Assembly (NCBI GenBank): GCA_029448655.1
Contig: JACCLO010000041.1
Location: forward strand, 1-64,000
Reading direction: 5' to 3'
Origin: Wolfiporia cocos
Taxonomy: Eukaryota > Basidiomycota > Agaricomycetes > Polyporales > Phaeolaceae
Length of the DNA stretch: 64,000 nt
In this document: positions 22,483-32,267 of the stretch, in pieces
Numbering within the stretch: the first letter of the stretch is position 1
How the letters are laid out: the number at the start of each line of letters is the position of its first letter
Position numbers and translations under genes: made by a program
The notes under the pieces: generated by a model
Seen by the model: only the letters and a program-made list of their open reading frames with translations
Database searches by the model: none
What the model was told of the DNA's origin: nothing

Positions 22483-25149
22483 ATGTCATCGGGTTTGAAA
22501 CGTCCCAGTGACACCCCATCATCACCACGCAAGAAGCCGCGTCCTCAATACAAAACTCTAAAGAGCTTAGTCGAGGAGGCAGCCAAAAAGGTCAACCGCT
22601 TGATTGAACATGTAAAAAAAGAGATATTGCCGCTTCTGCAGGAGGAGGGTCTTGGTACAGTTGGTGCTAAGCTCGCTATGAGTATTATGGGACTTGTGGT
22701 CAGTGCAGCTTCTGCTCCTGGAGAGAAGGAGTTGGGTGAAATGCAGTACTTGGAAGTACATATCAACATCCCAGATGATTACCCAGATATGGCAAGTAGG
22801 CTTGCTATCTATTCCTGACGTCCCTAGTCCCAAGCTGACATGCACTCAAAAGAGTTACAACTGAATGATTTGAATACACAATATGCGAACCTTGCCTTTT
22901 ATTTCAGGGTACTGCTCAACTCCCTCCCTGCACCATCAGAATTTGCCAAGACGGACGTGTGGGCAGACGTACAAAGAACCCGCGCAGCCATCTTATGTAT
23001 GCGTCCCGTTGAAAAGAGCGGTGTGCCGATATGCACGCTCCACGATGTCTTTCGTCTTTTCCGAATTCGACTTGGCACAGACCTTTCTTCAGCCACCGAT
23101 GACCCTATCGCGGTTGCCTCCATCCGTGCTGCCGCCTTATTGTGCAACGAGATGGGAAACCCGTTCGACGATGAGAACGCACGCACAGCGAAATTTAACG
23201 AATGTGTTCAAGGACTGCTCCCTAACTTTAGGCTCAACCACAAATTTTTTCCCAAACTCGACCGTGCCGTATGCAAACCGGATGCAACGTTGTTCATGGA
23301 CGAGGAGGAGATCTTCCCAGTTTGCCTGCGTGAGGACAAGCGTGAGGCGGGCGAAACTGACACAGACTAGACTGTGGGACTCACACTATAACCTTATAGA
23401 CGACTTGAAGATGTTGCAGAAGGTTGGTGAGGAGGCTAGTGGGCGCAAGCAGAGATGGTATGTAACTGTGCGAATGCAGAGAACAAATCTAAGGCTTATC
23501 CGCAGTGATAGCCCTACTTATATACATGTTTTGTTTGGTTACCGGTAAGGGAGCCAAACATGAAGGTGGTCTGTGCGCAGACATAACTAATATGGTTTAG
23601 TCGTAAACTACCATAGACCATGTGCGCCGGTAATGGCCGCACCAGTAAGATCGTTTGTTTGGACCGTAGGTCCATGTTGTGGAAGTGGCTGTAGCTACGT
23701 TAGTAAGCCATGCATGTGATTATTATATTCCGGGATCGGGATATGAGTAATCGTAAGGTCATTGGCATGTGATAACGAGCGGGCCGCTTATCCAATTGTA
23801 CTGACATAGCCCGGTATCGGGATATGAGTAAGGCGCGTGACACCGGAGGTTAGTCCGCTGAGTCATTGACGCGTACAAGCGTGTTATGTACGTGTTGTTA
23901 TGACAAGTGGACGTATACCGCGTTGTGTACGTGTTGTTTGGTTGCGTGTACGTGTAGACGGGCGCTTAGCAGCGTAAATGTCTACAAGGTTGTAGAAATA
24001 CCAGATAAATAGGTAAAAATACGGGAAAAATAGTGGCATGTCCCAAATCTGTGACAGAAACTGGCTATGACGTCTACATGCAAGTGGCGCACGACTACTC
24101 GATTGTGGTCAAAACTCTTCGATGTGCATGAAGGCGGGTGCACCAATGTTTCTCCCATGCTTGTTGGGTATGTACTTTGAACCAAACATACATGTTCTTG
24201 GGCGCCCTTATGATTATCACACAGGACCCCATCTGTCCATGCAGGGCGGTTTTTATGATGGAGAGGATTACATAGTGGAACCACTAAGTGCAATGTATTG
24301 TATGCTACCAGACGTCACCAAAGAGCGACAGAATCAGCTCGCACGGTTGCTGTATGCGCTCGCTAAAGGAGTAGAGGAGCTGAAGGAGTACGTTGCCCAA
24401 CACAATAATGCCACTGTGGGATCAGGTTAATGTCGTCCTACAGGCTGGCTTCATCAACCGCTGAACCACCCTCATTCCCTTGTGGCACCCCTCAAATCTA
24501 CTCATCCTGCACGCTGTATGCCGACACCGCTGCCGACACCGCTGCCGACAAACCAAGCACTGGGACCCTCACATTCAAGAAGCCTCTTGTCGTCGATCTC
24601 AACAACCGAGTGCTGTTCACAGCAACGTTGTCGACGACCTCTGCACGGGAGAAGTTGCCGGAGCAGACACCTGTGGTTGTCAAGCTTGTCAGCGGTTCCT
24701 ATGGCGAAGACATACATCGACTTCTGGCGAAGGAAGGCCTCGTGCCTACCCTCCATGGGTGTGTCTGCTTGGAAGGTGCTCCTGTTGCCTACATCATGGA
24801 CCACTTGGATGGGGATTGGAAGCGCTTACACGACCTCTTACGTGATTTAACCCCTCTGTGCCGTAAGGCTATACGGGAATCATTGGAGAATGTTCTGAAA
24901 TTGCTCAAGAAAAAGGGCTTCGTACACGGCGACCTTAGGTCGAGCAATATCATGGCGCGGATCGTTGACGAAGAAAAAGCGGAGATCAAGGTTGTCGACT
25001 TTGATTGGGCGGGCAAAGCCAGTCAGGTATTCTACCCTGCGATGCGCAACGAGTCCATCGGTTGGCCTGGTCGGCCCTGTGGTCCAATTGAAGCTGAGGA
25101 TGACCGCGAACTGCTTGATTCGTGGTGGCCACGAGAAACCCATGTCTGA
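22483..25149 (+). pseudogene. Agaricomycete protein-kinase-like gene, split by a solo LTR
   Basis: Exon 1 starts at the ATG at 22483 (basic N-terminus, then SLVEEAAKKVNRLIEHVKKE) and ends at about 22795. After an intron the frame continues LNDLNTQYANLAFYFRVLLN (22865 on) to FPVCLREDKREAGET at 23357, where a solo LTR is inserted. Excising it with one copy of gaaac rejoins GET-GYDVYMQVAHDY (24057 on). Near 24115 the frame then shifts before MCMKAGAPMFLPCLLG and GGFYDGEDYIVEPLS. The C-terminal kinase-like fold (24430-25149) has PVVVKLVSGSYGEDIHRLL, the HGDLRSSNIM catalytic-loop motif (about 24918-24947) and VVDFDWAGKA (DFG-equivalent DFD). HGDLR...DFDWAG with a following YP is typical of the fungal FunK1/CRN-associated kinase-like family. 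The frameshift and insertion make it a pseudogene, at least in this allele. Confidence 0.7.
23358..24056 (-). mobile_element. Solo LTR in the kinase-like gene, 699 bp
   Basis: Starts TGACACAG and ends CTGTGACA, flanked by a perfect 5-bp duplication gaaac (23353-23357 and 24057-24061). Read on the minus strand it begins TGTCACAGATT and carries a TATA box (TATATAAG, + strand cttatata at about 23517-23524), so it was a minus-oriented Gypsy LTR. Its start resembles the LTR beginning at 40396. Only one LTR is left, so the internal region was lost by LTR-LTR recombination. Confidence 0.9.
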
Positions 25150-25741
25150 TCGTTGTTTCAAAGAATGCTTCACTCCTCCTTCTCTCGCTACATTTGTATG
25201 TAGTTTCCATTCTCGATGTGACTATACCAGCAATGCATACAACCAAAAATACTACGGCTGATCATGGTTTCGGTGATTTGCAAGCGATGCATTGTTGCGC
25301 GCTGGACACCATGCAGACAGTCTGAAGTCGCATACGGAGGCATCAGATCAGCCACAGCCCAGTTAAATTAAATCCAGACACTGGCGGTGGTCCGTGCTTT
25401 CCTTTTTTTGCATTAGACATGTATGACTCCCTTGCACCTGTTTTGAATTATGTACCTTTGTCGTGATTATATGGGCAGCAACACTTGCAGATGTTCGATG
25501 GTGCAACAAGCTGCAAGGCCAGATTGTAATATTGCACATTGAAATCTGACGCTGTGTGCTGCATCGAAAGGCGGTATACACCGGCTTGAGATCCGAGCAG
25601 TCATATGATTGCAACTTGTGTATCACGATGCAAATACAATCTCGAGCAATATGCCACAGTGGTCAGCGGTATGGATTGCATGACCCCAGCTCACATGTCT
25701 CTAAGCATGGTTTTAACGGGTCACCACAGGTTGATGATTCC
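25150..25741. other. Intergenic between kinase-like gene and dismantled gene
   Basis: About 590 bp. No feature recognised. Confidence 0.4.
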
Positions 25742-25984
25742 TCATATATTGTATGGATATGTTGGCTCTCTGACAATGTCGAGAACGATTTGCATGTGGC
25801 TTCGCTCATTCTGCGGTCCATTCTTAATATACTTGGCTGTTGCAGATATGGTGACGTGGAAAATGGACGTCTCCCCCAGGTCCTCGCCGTACAGCATCTT
25901 AGCCAAAGCATAGTGGGGGATATTGTGCTTCTCGAGGTAGGCATTGATCTTGATGTAGTGAACGATTTCATTGATGCATTTGGT
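25742..25984 (-). pseudogene. Exon remnant of unrecognised host gene
   Basis: Minus-strand open segment after a probable acceptor (gatatag at about 25985). It reads INEIVHYIKINAYLEKHNIP, ALAKMLYGEDLGE, IFHVTISATAKYIKNG and VLDIVREPTYPYNI-stop (stop 25742-25744). The sequence is coherent, with no frame break over 80 codons. It may be the last exon of the same gene whose upstream pieces lie at 26137-26408 and beyond; the intervening 150 bp would then be intron or decayed. No family recognised. Confidence 0.4.
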
Positions 25985-26408
25985 CTATATCACGTGCTGG
26001 TGTGGACCCAATACAATTCTCCAGCCGTAATGCAATAACCATTGCACCAAAAGGGCACAATGCCAACTCTGTTGGCATCGGTGGGTCTCAGTACTTAAGC
26101 TATTATGGCACATGGTCGTGACATGCTCATGACAGTCTAGCAATACTGCTCCTTGATAATGATGCGTTTGACTTGGTCCGCACCCGTCCGCTCGGCCGAC
26201 ACATCCGTCGCACCAGAGTCCTCAACGGCCATGGAAGAGCTGTCAGCGTCATCTCCGCGTGCTTGCCCATGCAGTGTGAGACTCAACGTATAGTTGCATG
26301 CAGACCCTTTCCTCTTGCACCACGATGAGGGAGGAGTACTGTTAGAATCCCCCTGAGTCAGGTGCCAATTCTCAGGCAGCAGACACCAGTAGATCAGCAG
26401 CCCCTCCC

Positions 26409-27115
26409 TGTTACGGGTCGAACACCCGTTCGTATATTCGAGTCGCGAATATAGATCGTTCTTCTGCACGTGGGCGTATAGCCGTATGCAAGGCAAATGC
26501 TCGTTAGATGCCTTCAAGTCCTAGGTGAAGTTCCTAGGAGATCGTATAATATCCAATACGCGTTAGAGGATATAATCTGTTCAGGTGCGAGTCGAATAGA
26601 ATATAAGACTCGCCTAAGTCCGAGAAGTCAGTGTGCACTTCGAGGACTTAGTCGTTTGGTTGCTCGAGTGAGAAATACTGAGCGTAGTTTCCTACGTTTG
26701 AGAACAAGTATAAGACTTCTTGTTTATACAACAAGGTCGAGCTGAAGAGCCTTGACAATAAGTACATGAGCTTTTATACTACGCTGGGTTTTAGGGGTCA
26801 AGTCCATCCCAGATGCCACCGCTACTATCTACGCTATAGTATCAAACGTTTGATAAGTATGTAGTGATGTATCCGAAACGATAGATAGGGATGATGGTGG
26901 TTGAACACCATCTATAAGCTAATAAACGATGAAGGTGAAACGGTGGCAGAGTTGGATCTGCCAAAGGTGAAACGCGCCCTACATGCTAATACAACTGGGG
27001 ATGCGCCCAGTAGAGTCACGAGTAGCCAGGGGGTTGGTTGCGCAACAAGTCCCTGTATCGTATTCGCCCGGTGGTGAGTTCTGTCGATATTCGAAAAATT
27101 AAAATAACCGTAACA
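26409..27115 (-). repeat. Element A 3' LTR (707 bp)
   Basis: Left-hand LTR, the 3' LTR in element orientation. Ends TGTTACGG..CCGTAACA. Four substitutions relative to 34147-34851; three of them lie in CpG/TpG or CpA pairs. Confidence 0.92.
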
Positions 27116-27130
27116 TCAGCCCCTCCCTAG
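27116..27130 (-). promoter_or_regulatory. Element A polypurine tract
   Basis: On the minus strand AGGGAGGGGCTGA immediately precedes the 3' LTR start TGTTACGG. Purine-rich and in the expected place for plus-strand priming. Confidence 0.7.
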
Positions 27131-27271
27131 GCATTCGTCGGCCTCGACGAATTTTCCAAGTTCCTCTCTTCAGAGTGCCTCGGCGTCCTGTTCATTGTAG
27201 ATGTCGCCGTTCCCGCTGAGGGACGGGGTCGTAGGAGTTCGCCATACGAAGTGTTGGCGGCATTCATTCTG

Positions 27272-28345
27272 TCAATGACCTGGTTGATTGAGCCCACAAG
27301 CTCTGCAAATATAGTCGGGGCAGTCGAGGATCCAGTGGCTAGCGGATCCGCACTGCCGACAGGGTTGTTCAGGCGAGGGCCTTGCTGGTACCCGTAGGAA
27401 AAGGGATATCTCTGAGATATTCGTTGTGTCGGTATCTCCAGTGGTGAGCGGCGCGGTGGAGGTTCCGTTGCGCCCATGTGGGTAAGGAGGCGGTGTCTCG
27501 TTCGTGCTCCCTCGCACCTCGCTCGAACTCCTCGCGGGTAATGCTCTGCACCGATGGAGATCGTCGAATAGGCGGCGTGCTATTCGCTCTTCGCTGTCGT
27601 TCTGGGGTAGCCCTAGGGCTCGTCGGGCGTGCAGGTGGTTCACGTCTCCCGTTGCCTCCCATACCAGGAATACGTGGCGTCGGGTCTCTAACTCCTGTTC
27701 GGCGGGCTCTCTGAGTCTTGGTAGGCAGTGGAAATAATACTCTATCGCCCTCCATAAAATCAAACGGCCTTGCAACTCGGCGTCGTTCGTCGGGGGTGAA
27801 AAAGCAGGCGGGTCGTGGTGTGTATTCGGGTCGACCGGGAGTAACGTGCTCGCGATCCTCGAAGTCGTTGAGCGCGTGTCGTAGTCGGGCCGTCGTGGTG
27901 GCGGCCAATCTGTCGATAAGTCTGTTGGTGAGTAATTCGAGTCCCTCTCTCTGCGCTCTGATCTGCCCCTCCATTCGGACAAGGTCCTCGGTGATGTTCT
28001 GGTACGAGCTGTAGACGTGTGTGAGGTCCTGCGCGATGTCGAAGAGGGCCGACCAGCCATCGGCTCGGCCAGCAAAAGGTCCCTCGGCCCTGTACCAGAG
28101 GAGGGCGTGTCTACTCTGCAGATGCTGGGGGGAGTACCTTCTTGGTGGCGTACCTCGCGGTCGGCCTTCTCGACGATCTGCATCGCCGGGGGTCGTGGTT
28201 CGGCGGGGGAGCTGGTGGCGAGTCGTCGACATACTATTACTGTCCTGTTTTCGAGTGTCGGGGTTGTCCTGACTCTCGTCCTGTGGTAGTCTTTTATCAG
28301 CTCCTTGGAGTGCTCCAAGTTCGCCTCGTCTTCCCATGAATTGTC
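27272..28345 (-). pseudogene. Element A extra 3' reading frame with tandem zinc knuckles
   Basis: After the chromodomain (ADNSWEDEANLEHSKELIKD) the frame runs on about 350 codons. The last third is coherent: LILWRAIEYYFHCLPRLREP, SEERIARRLFDDLHRCRALP, and at the end CRQCGSASHWILDC plus CRACGLNQPGH (about 27275-27360), that is CX2CX4HX4C followed by a second knuckle. The second knuckle is cut by TGA (27272-27274): the bases after it would give Q-N-E-C, restoring the last Cys at the right spacing. In the middle part a different frame reads better (28100-27700: ITEDLVRMEGQIRAQREGLE, LLTNRLIDRLAATTTARLRH), so at least two frameshifts are likely. Its position, between chromodomain and polypurine tract, is unusual. 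It could be a captured Gag-like or host zinc-knuckle protein. Function unknown. Confidence 0.6.
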
Positions 28346-28854
28346 GGCGTGGCATAGCCTTTCCACTTGACGAAGTATTGATGCTTCTTTCCTTTCCATC
28401 TGTCAGCCAAGATGGCTTCGACTTCGTATTCCTCCTGTCCCTTGATGATATCAGGTGGCGGCCGTAGGTAATTGGGTCCGTGCACCCTTGTTTCTTTGAA
28501 TGGTTTTAGTAAGGCAGCATGGAATACCGGATGAATTTTCCAGTTCGCCGGTAACTGCAGCCGGTATGTCGTGGGTCCCATCTTTTCTGTGATGGTGAAG
28601 GGTCCTTCCCTTTTTGGTGCTAGCTTGTTAGATTCGTAGGGGATGGTTAGGTTCTTTGCGTCGAGCCAAACCTTGTCTCCTTTCTCGAGCTTCGGTAATT
28701 CTCGGAGGAAACGTCCCGCCATTCTTTTCTGAGCTAGTTCGTGCGCGATGAATGCCATCTTTCGCGCCTCTTTGATCTTTTTGATCCTGTCAACTGCTGC
28801 CAGGACGTTTCCTACCCTGTCGTAGTCTGGGAATCCCCTTGGAATATAACCCAA
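28297..28854 (-). pseudogene. Element A integrase C-terminus and chromodomain, frameshifted
   Basis: In frame with Pol beyond the TGA at 28876. It has GYIPRGFPDYDRVG, the linker RFLRELPKLEKGDKVWL, the GPFTITEKMGPTTYRLQLP barrel, and the chromodomain EYEVEAILADRWKGKKHQYF-VKWKGY. After KGY the frame is lost: the remainder (ADNSWEDEANLEHSKELIKD) is in another frame starting near 28345, consistent with one missing base. Chromodomains direct integration to chromatin marks such as H3K9 methylation. The break falls inside the aromatic-cage-bearing domain, so targeting by this copy is probably lost. Confidence 0.88.
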
Positions 28855-28875
28855 GATTATTTCAAGGGGCGCAGG

Positions 28876-31800
28876 TCAGTTTTCGGTTCGCTTGGTGTTG
28901 TGCGCAAATTCGACGTCGGGTAGTCGTTGTACCCATTGGAAAGGGTCGTTCATGCAATAGATACGAAGGTACACTTCGATTTGTTGATTCATCCTTTCCG
29001 TTTGTCCGTCGGTCTGTGGATGGTACGCCGTACTCATCGCAGATTCCGTTCCCTGCAGCTTGCATAATTCCTTGAACAGTTTCGATGCGAACTGTGGTCC
29101 CCTGTCTGAAATGATCTTTCGGGGAATGCCGTATTGTGAGTATATCTTTCGATGGAATATTTCTGCGGCCCCTTCGCTCGTGATTGTTTTGTCGCATGGG
29201 GTGAGAGAGATGGCCTTGGATAGGCCATGGTCGACAATCACCATCATGGAGTCATATTTTCCGACTCTTGGCAGGTCGGTGACAAAATCGACCGAGCACT
29301 GTGAGAAGGGAAGGGCGTCCTCCCGTGTCGGTATTGGCTGTAAAGGGGGTTTTAGCGGGTTCCTATCAGGTTTCATCTGTTGACAGATTGCACAGCCTCG
29401 GACGTATTCCGGTATCATTGTTCCCATGTCAGGCCACCAAAAGTGGGTCTTAACCTGTACTGTTGTACCCCAGATCCCAGGGTGTCCGGCCGGGATCGTG
29501 TCGTGGTATTTTGAAATGACGTCCCGTCGAAGGCCCTCATCTTTTGGCACGTACATCCTGCCCCTGTAGAGCAGTATCCCATCCGTTTGTTGCCATTCAT
29601 CTGCGGTGGTTCTTGCGGGGAATTCGTCTGTGCCCCCTAGAGCACGGATCGCCTGTTCCGCAGATTCATCTCGATCGTTGGCGTTCTTGATTCGATCGAT
29701 GATCGGGATCTGGATTGCGTGGACGACGAGTTCATTTGGAATCATGGTGATTCCCTCGTTGTCTTCGTTGCTTTCGTCTAGGTGATACAACCTGGACAAT
29801 GTGTCGGCCATGACTAGTTTCCTCCCGGGGATGTGTTGTAATTTCAGGTCGAATTGCGAGAGGAATAGATGCCATCTCGCTTGTCGCCGATTTAGGCGCT
29901 GTGCGCTTCTCCAGTACGTCAGGTTCTGATGATCGCTTCGGATCAAGATCCGATGCGGTGCTCCTTCTAACAGGTGCCGCCATTCTTCTAGTGCTCGGAC
30001 TATTCCGAGTAGTTCGCGATCATAGATTTCGTAGTTCCGTTCTGTGGATGTCAGGGATTGTGAGAGATATCCCACTGGCCGTTCACGCCCCGTTTCATCT
30101 GTCTGTTTTAGCACTGCCCCTGTGGCAAACTGAGATGCGTCTGTTTCGAGGATGAATGGTTTCTCCTTGTCTGGCGTTCCTAGTGCGGGCGCCGTTGTGA
30201 ATGCCTGCTTCATGAAGTCGAACGCCTTTTGTTCTTTATCCGTCCACTGGAATCCTGTCCCTGTGACCGTTTTCGTGAGATCCACCAGGGGTCGGGCGTG
30301 CGTTGAGTAGTGATCGATAAATTTCCGATAGAAGTTTGCAAATCCTAGGAAGGATCTGACTTCCTTGAGATTTCGGGGAGTCGGCCACTCTTTAATCCTA
30401 TTGAGTTTCGCTGGGTCCATCTGGATGTTTCCTGGGGTGATGACTAGTCCTAGAAATTCGACTCTGTCGACACCGAAGGCGCATTTCTCGGGTTTCACAA
30501 AGAGATGGTTATCCACCAATCTCTGAAGGATTCGCCGTTCCCGTTCCTTGTGTGTTTTCTCGTCTTCTGAGAAAATGAGGATATCGTCCATGTAAACAAG
30601 CACCCATCCTTCGAAGATTTCTTCTTTCAGGATTTCGTTCATCATTGCCTGAAAGGTCCCGGGTGCATTGCACAATCCGAAAAACATAACCGTGGGTTCG
30701 TACAACCTTCGGTTTGTTTTGAAGGCCGCTTTCCATTCGTCTCCTTTCTTGATTCGCACGTTGTTGTACCCCGCTCTAAGGTCCATTTTCGTGAAAATCT
30801 TTGCTCCTTTTAGCTTTTCCAGGAGCTCCGAGATTAATGGCAAGGGATAGACGTTCTTTATCGTTCCTTCGTTCAGATATCGATAATCTTGACAGGGTCG
30901 TAGGCCGCTGTCTTTCTTTGGGACGAAGAAGAATGGTGACGCCATCGGGGATTTTGAAGGGACTATGAATCCCTTGGCCAGGTTTTCTTTTAGGAATTCG
31001 TCCAGCGCCTGTTGCTCTTTAGGCAACAGTGCATAGACTTTGCAGTCCTTCGGCACGAAATCGGGTTTTAATTCGATTGCGTGGTCCCATGGTCTCGACG
31101 GGGGGAACGCCGCTGCGGACTCCTTACTGAACACCTTGGTAAAGTCTAGTAGGTGTTTCGGGACCATTTCCTCAATTGTTCGTTCTGGTTCAGGGGTTTT
31201 CTGTGCGAATTCTTGGGACTTCGTCAGCGCTTTCCTGACAGCATTGATGATTTGTATCTTTGTTCGGAACTTCTTTCGTGTTTCCCCTTTCTCTCCTATG
31301 ATCCTAGGGTTATCTTTTGCAAAGCGTCGGATCGCTTCGTACTCCTCAGGAGTATAGAGCCGCTGTGCTGTTTCTTCTGGCTGGTCCGTAGATCCAAATC
31401 CTTTCTCCCCTCGTTCTGTTTCATCTAGGTCCTCGACCTCCAAAATGTCGGGGGTTAGGTGTCGTTCGAAAATTATCTGGGCTATTCGCATGCCCGGGAT
31501 AATTCTATGTGCTTTGTCTGAATAGTTGAAGACGATGGCTCCGACGTCTCCTCGGTAGTCCGAGTCTATGATTCCGGCCTGTACTACCAGTCCGTGTCTG
31601 AGGGTGTTGCCTGATCGTCCGGCCAACCTTCCATACGATCCCTTCGGGATCTTCATTTTTACTCCTGTGGAGACGAGTTTCCATCCTCCGGCGGGAATCT
31701 CGGTTTCTTCTGCAGCGTAAAGGTCATACCCTGCGGCTTCTTGGGTTCCCCTTGTCGGAATTTTCCCTTCTGGAGCAACTACCATTTCCACCGTATCCAT

Positions 31801-32178
31801 TTGGATCGTGGCTTCCGGTTTCTTTTCTTCTGCCCCTAGTATTGATCGTACATCGACTGTTTGGTCCTTCCAGTCGATTGTGGGGTTTTCGTCTTTTAGC
31901 CATCCATACCCTAGAATCATATTCTCTGTTCCGATCGATCCTACCAAGAATCGGACCTTTCGCGTTTTCTGGGTCTTCGGATATCGTAGTAGTATGGTGG
32001 CTTCTCGGTCTATTCGCCCATCTTTGTTTTCTGTTCCGTCAACATTTTTGACGATAATCGGGTTCTTCAAGGGTTGCGTGGGCACCTTGTATTTTTCTAC
32101 CACTCTGCTGTGGATCAGGTTTGACATTGCTCCTGAGTCGATTAGTGCATTGCACTTCACGGGTTTTGCCAGCGTCAT
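28876..32178 (-). CDS. pol: Element A Pol: protease, dUTPase, RT, RNase H, integrase
   Basis: The 1,100-codon frame shown starts at a Met, but the frame is open further upstream to the end of Gag and lies in the -1 frame there, so natural expression is probably as Gag-Pol by -1 slippage near the TTTT at about 32271-32276. Domains: retropepsin with ALIDSGAMSNLI (residues 11-22), dUTPase (about 130-265), RT with DYRYLN and YMDDILIF (about 30570-30600), RNase H with ILETDASQFATGAVL, integrase with the HHCC motif (HPGIWG...CAICQQM) and the DDE triad (VDFVTDLP, ISDRGPQF, YHPQTDGQTERMN). The frame stops at a TGA (28876-28878) just after EFAHNTKRTEN; without it the same frame continues for another 185 codons, so the stop is a nonsense mutation inside the integrase C-terminus. 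Confidence 0.93.
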   Translation of the reverse strand: MTLAKPVKCNALIDSGAMSNLIHSRVVEKYKVPTQPLKNPIIVKNVDGTENKDGRIDREATILLRYPKTQKTRKVRFLVGSIGTENMILGYGWLKDENPTIDWKDQTVDVRSILGAEEKKPEATIQMDTVEMVVAPEGKIPTRGTQEAAGYDLYAAEETEIPAGGWKLVSTGVKMKIPKGSYGRLAGRSGNTLRHGLVVQAGIIDSDYRGDVGAIVFNYSDKAHRIIPGMRIAQIIFERHLTPDILEVEDLDETERGEKGFGSTDQPEETAQRLYTPEEYEAIRRFAKDNPRIIGEKGETRKKFRTKIQIINAVRKALTKSQEFAQKTPEPERTIEEMVPKHLLDFTKVFSKESAAAFPPSRPWDHAIELKPDFVPKDCKVYALLPKEQQALDEFLKENLAKGFIVPSKSPMASPFFFVPKKDSGLRPCQDYRYLNEGTIKNVYPLPLISELLEKLKGAKIFTKMDLRAGYNNVRIKKGDEWKAAFKTNRRLYEPTVMFFGLCNAPGTFQAMMNEILKEEIFEGWVLVYMDDILIFSEDEKTHKERERRILQRLVDNHLFVKPEKCAFGVDRVEFLGLVITPGNIQMDPAKLNRIKEWPTPRNLKEVRSFLGFANFYRKFIDHYSTHARPLVDLTKTVTGTGFQWTDKEQKAFDFMKQAFTTAPALGTPDKEKPFILETDASQFATGAVLKQTDETGRERPVGYLSQSLTSTERNYEIYDRELLGIVRALEEWRHLLEGAPHRILIRSDHQNLTYWRSAQRLNRRQARWHLFLSQFDLKLQHIPGRKLVMADTLSRLYHLDESNEDNEGITMIPNELVVHAIQIPIIDRIKNANDRDESAEQAIRALGGTDEFPARTTADEWQQTDGILLYRGRMYVPKDEGLRRDVISKYHDTIPAGHPGIWGTTVQVKTHFWWPDMGTMIPEYVRGCAICQQMKPDRNPLKPPLQPIPTREDALPFSQCSVDFVTDLPRVGKYDSMMVIVDHGLSKAISLTPCDKTITSEGAAEIFHRKIYSQYGIPRKIISDRGPQFASKLFKELCKLQGTESAMSTAYHPQTDGQTERMNQQIEVYLRIYCMNDPFQWVQRLPDVEFAHNTKRTEN
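31384..31791 (-). other. dUTPase domain inside element A Pol
   Basis: Between protease and RT, all five conserved motifs of trimeric dUTPase are present in order: AAGYDLYAAE (motif 1, residues 148-157), GRLAGRSG (motif 2, 183-190), QAGIIDSDYRGDVG (motif 3, 200-213, with the catalytic Asp and Tyr), RIAQIIFE (motif 4, 231-238) and RGEKGFGSTD (motif 5, 256-265). The enzyme hydrolyses dUTP to dUMP and would limit uracil in the cDNA. Every key residue appears intact, so the activity is plausible. dUTPase-carrying Gypsy-type elements have been reported from a basidiomycete (Phanerochaete), as far as I recall. Confidence 0.92.
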
Positions 32179-32267
32179 GATTACCGGAATGAAGAGGGAT
32201 CGATTCTTCTCGAACGAGGTAATTACATGCGCTGCTTTCTCGGAGGGTAAGACCGTGGGCTTCCCTC

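Noticed and set aside
24520..24560. gccgacaccgct repeat in the kinase-like gene
   Set aside because: Only about two and a half units of 12 bp; it encodes a short Thr-Ala-Ala-Asp repeat in a linker and is not a notable array.
26396..27130. cagcccctccc occurs both outside the left LTR of element A and just inside it
   Set aside because: The outer copy is the target site (ctccc also follows the right LTR) and the inner one is the polypurine tract; the similarity is probably chance.
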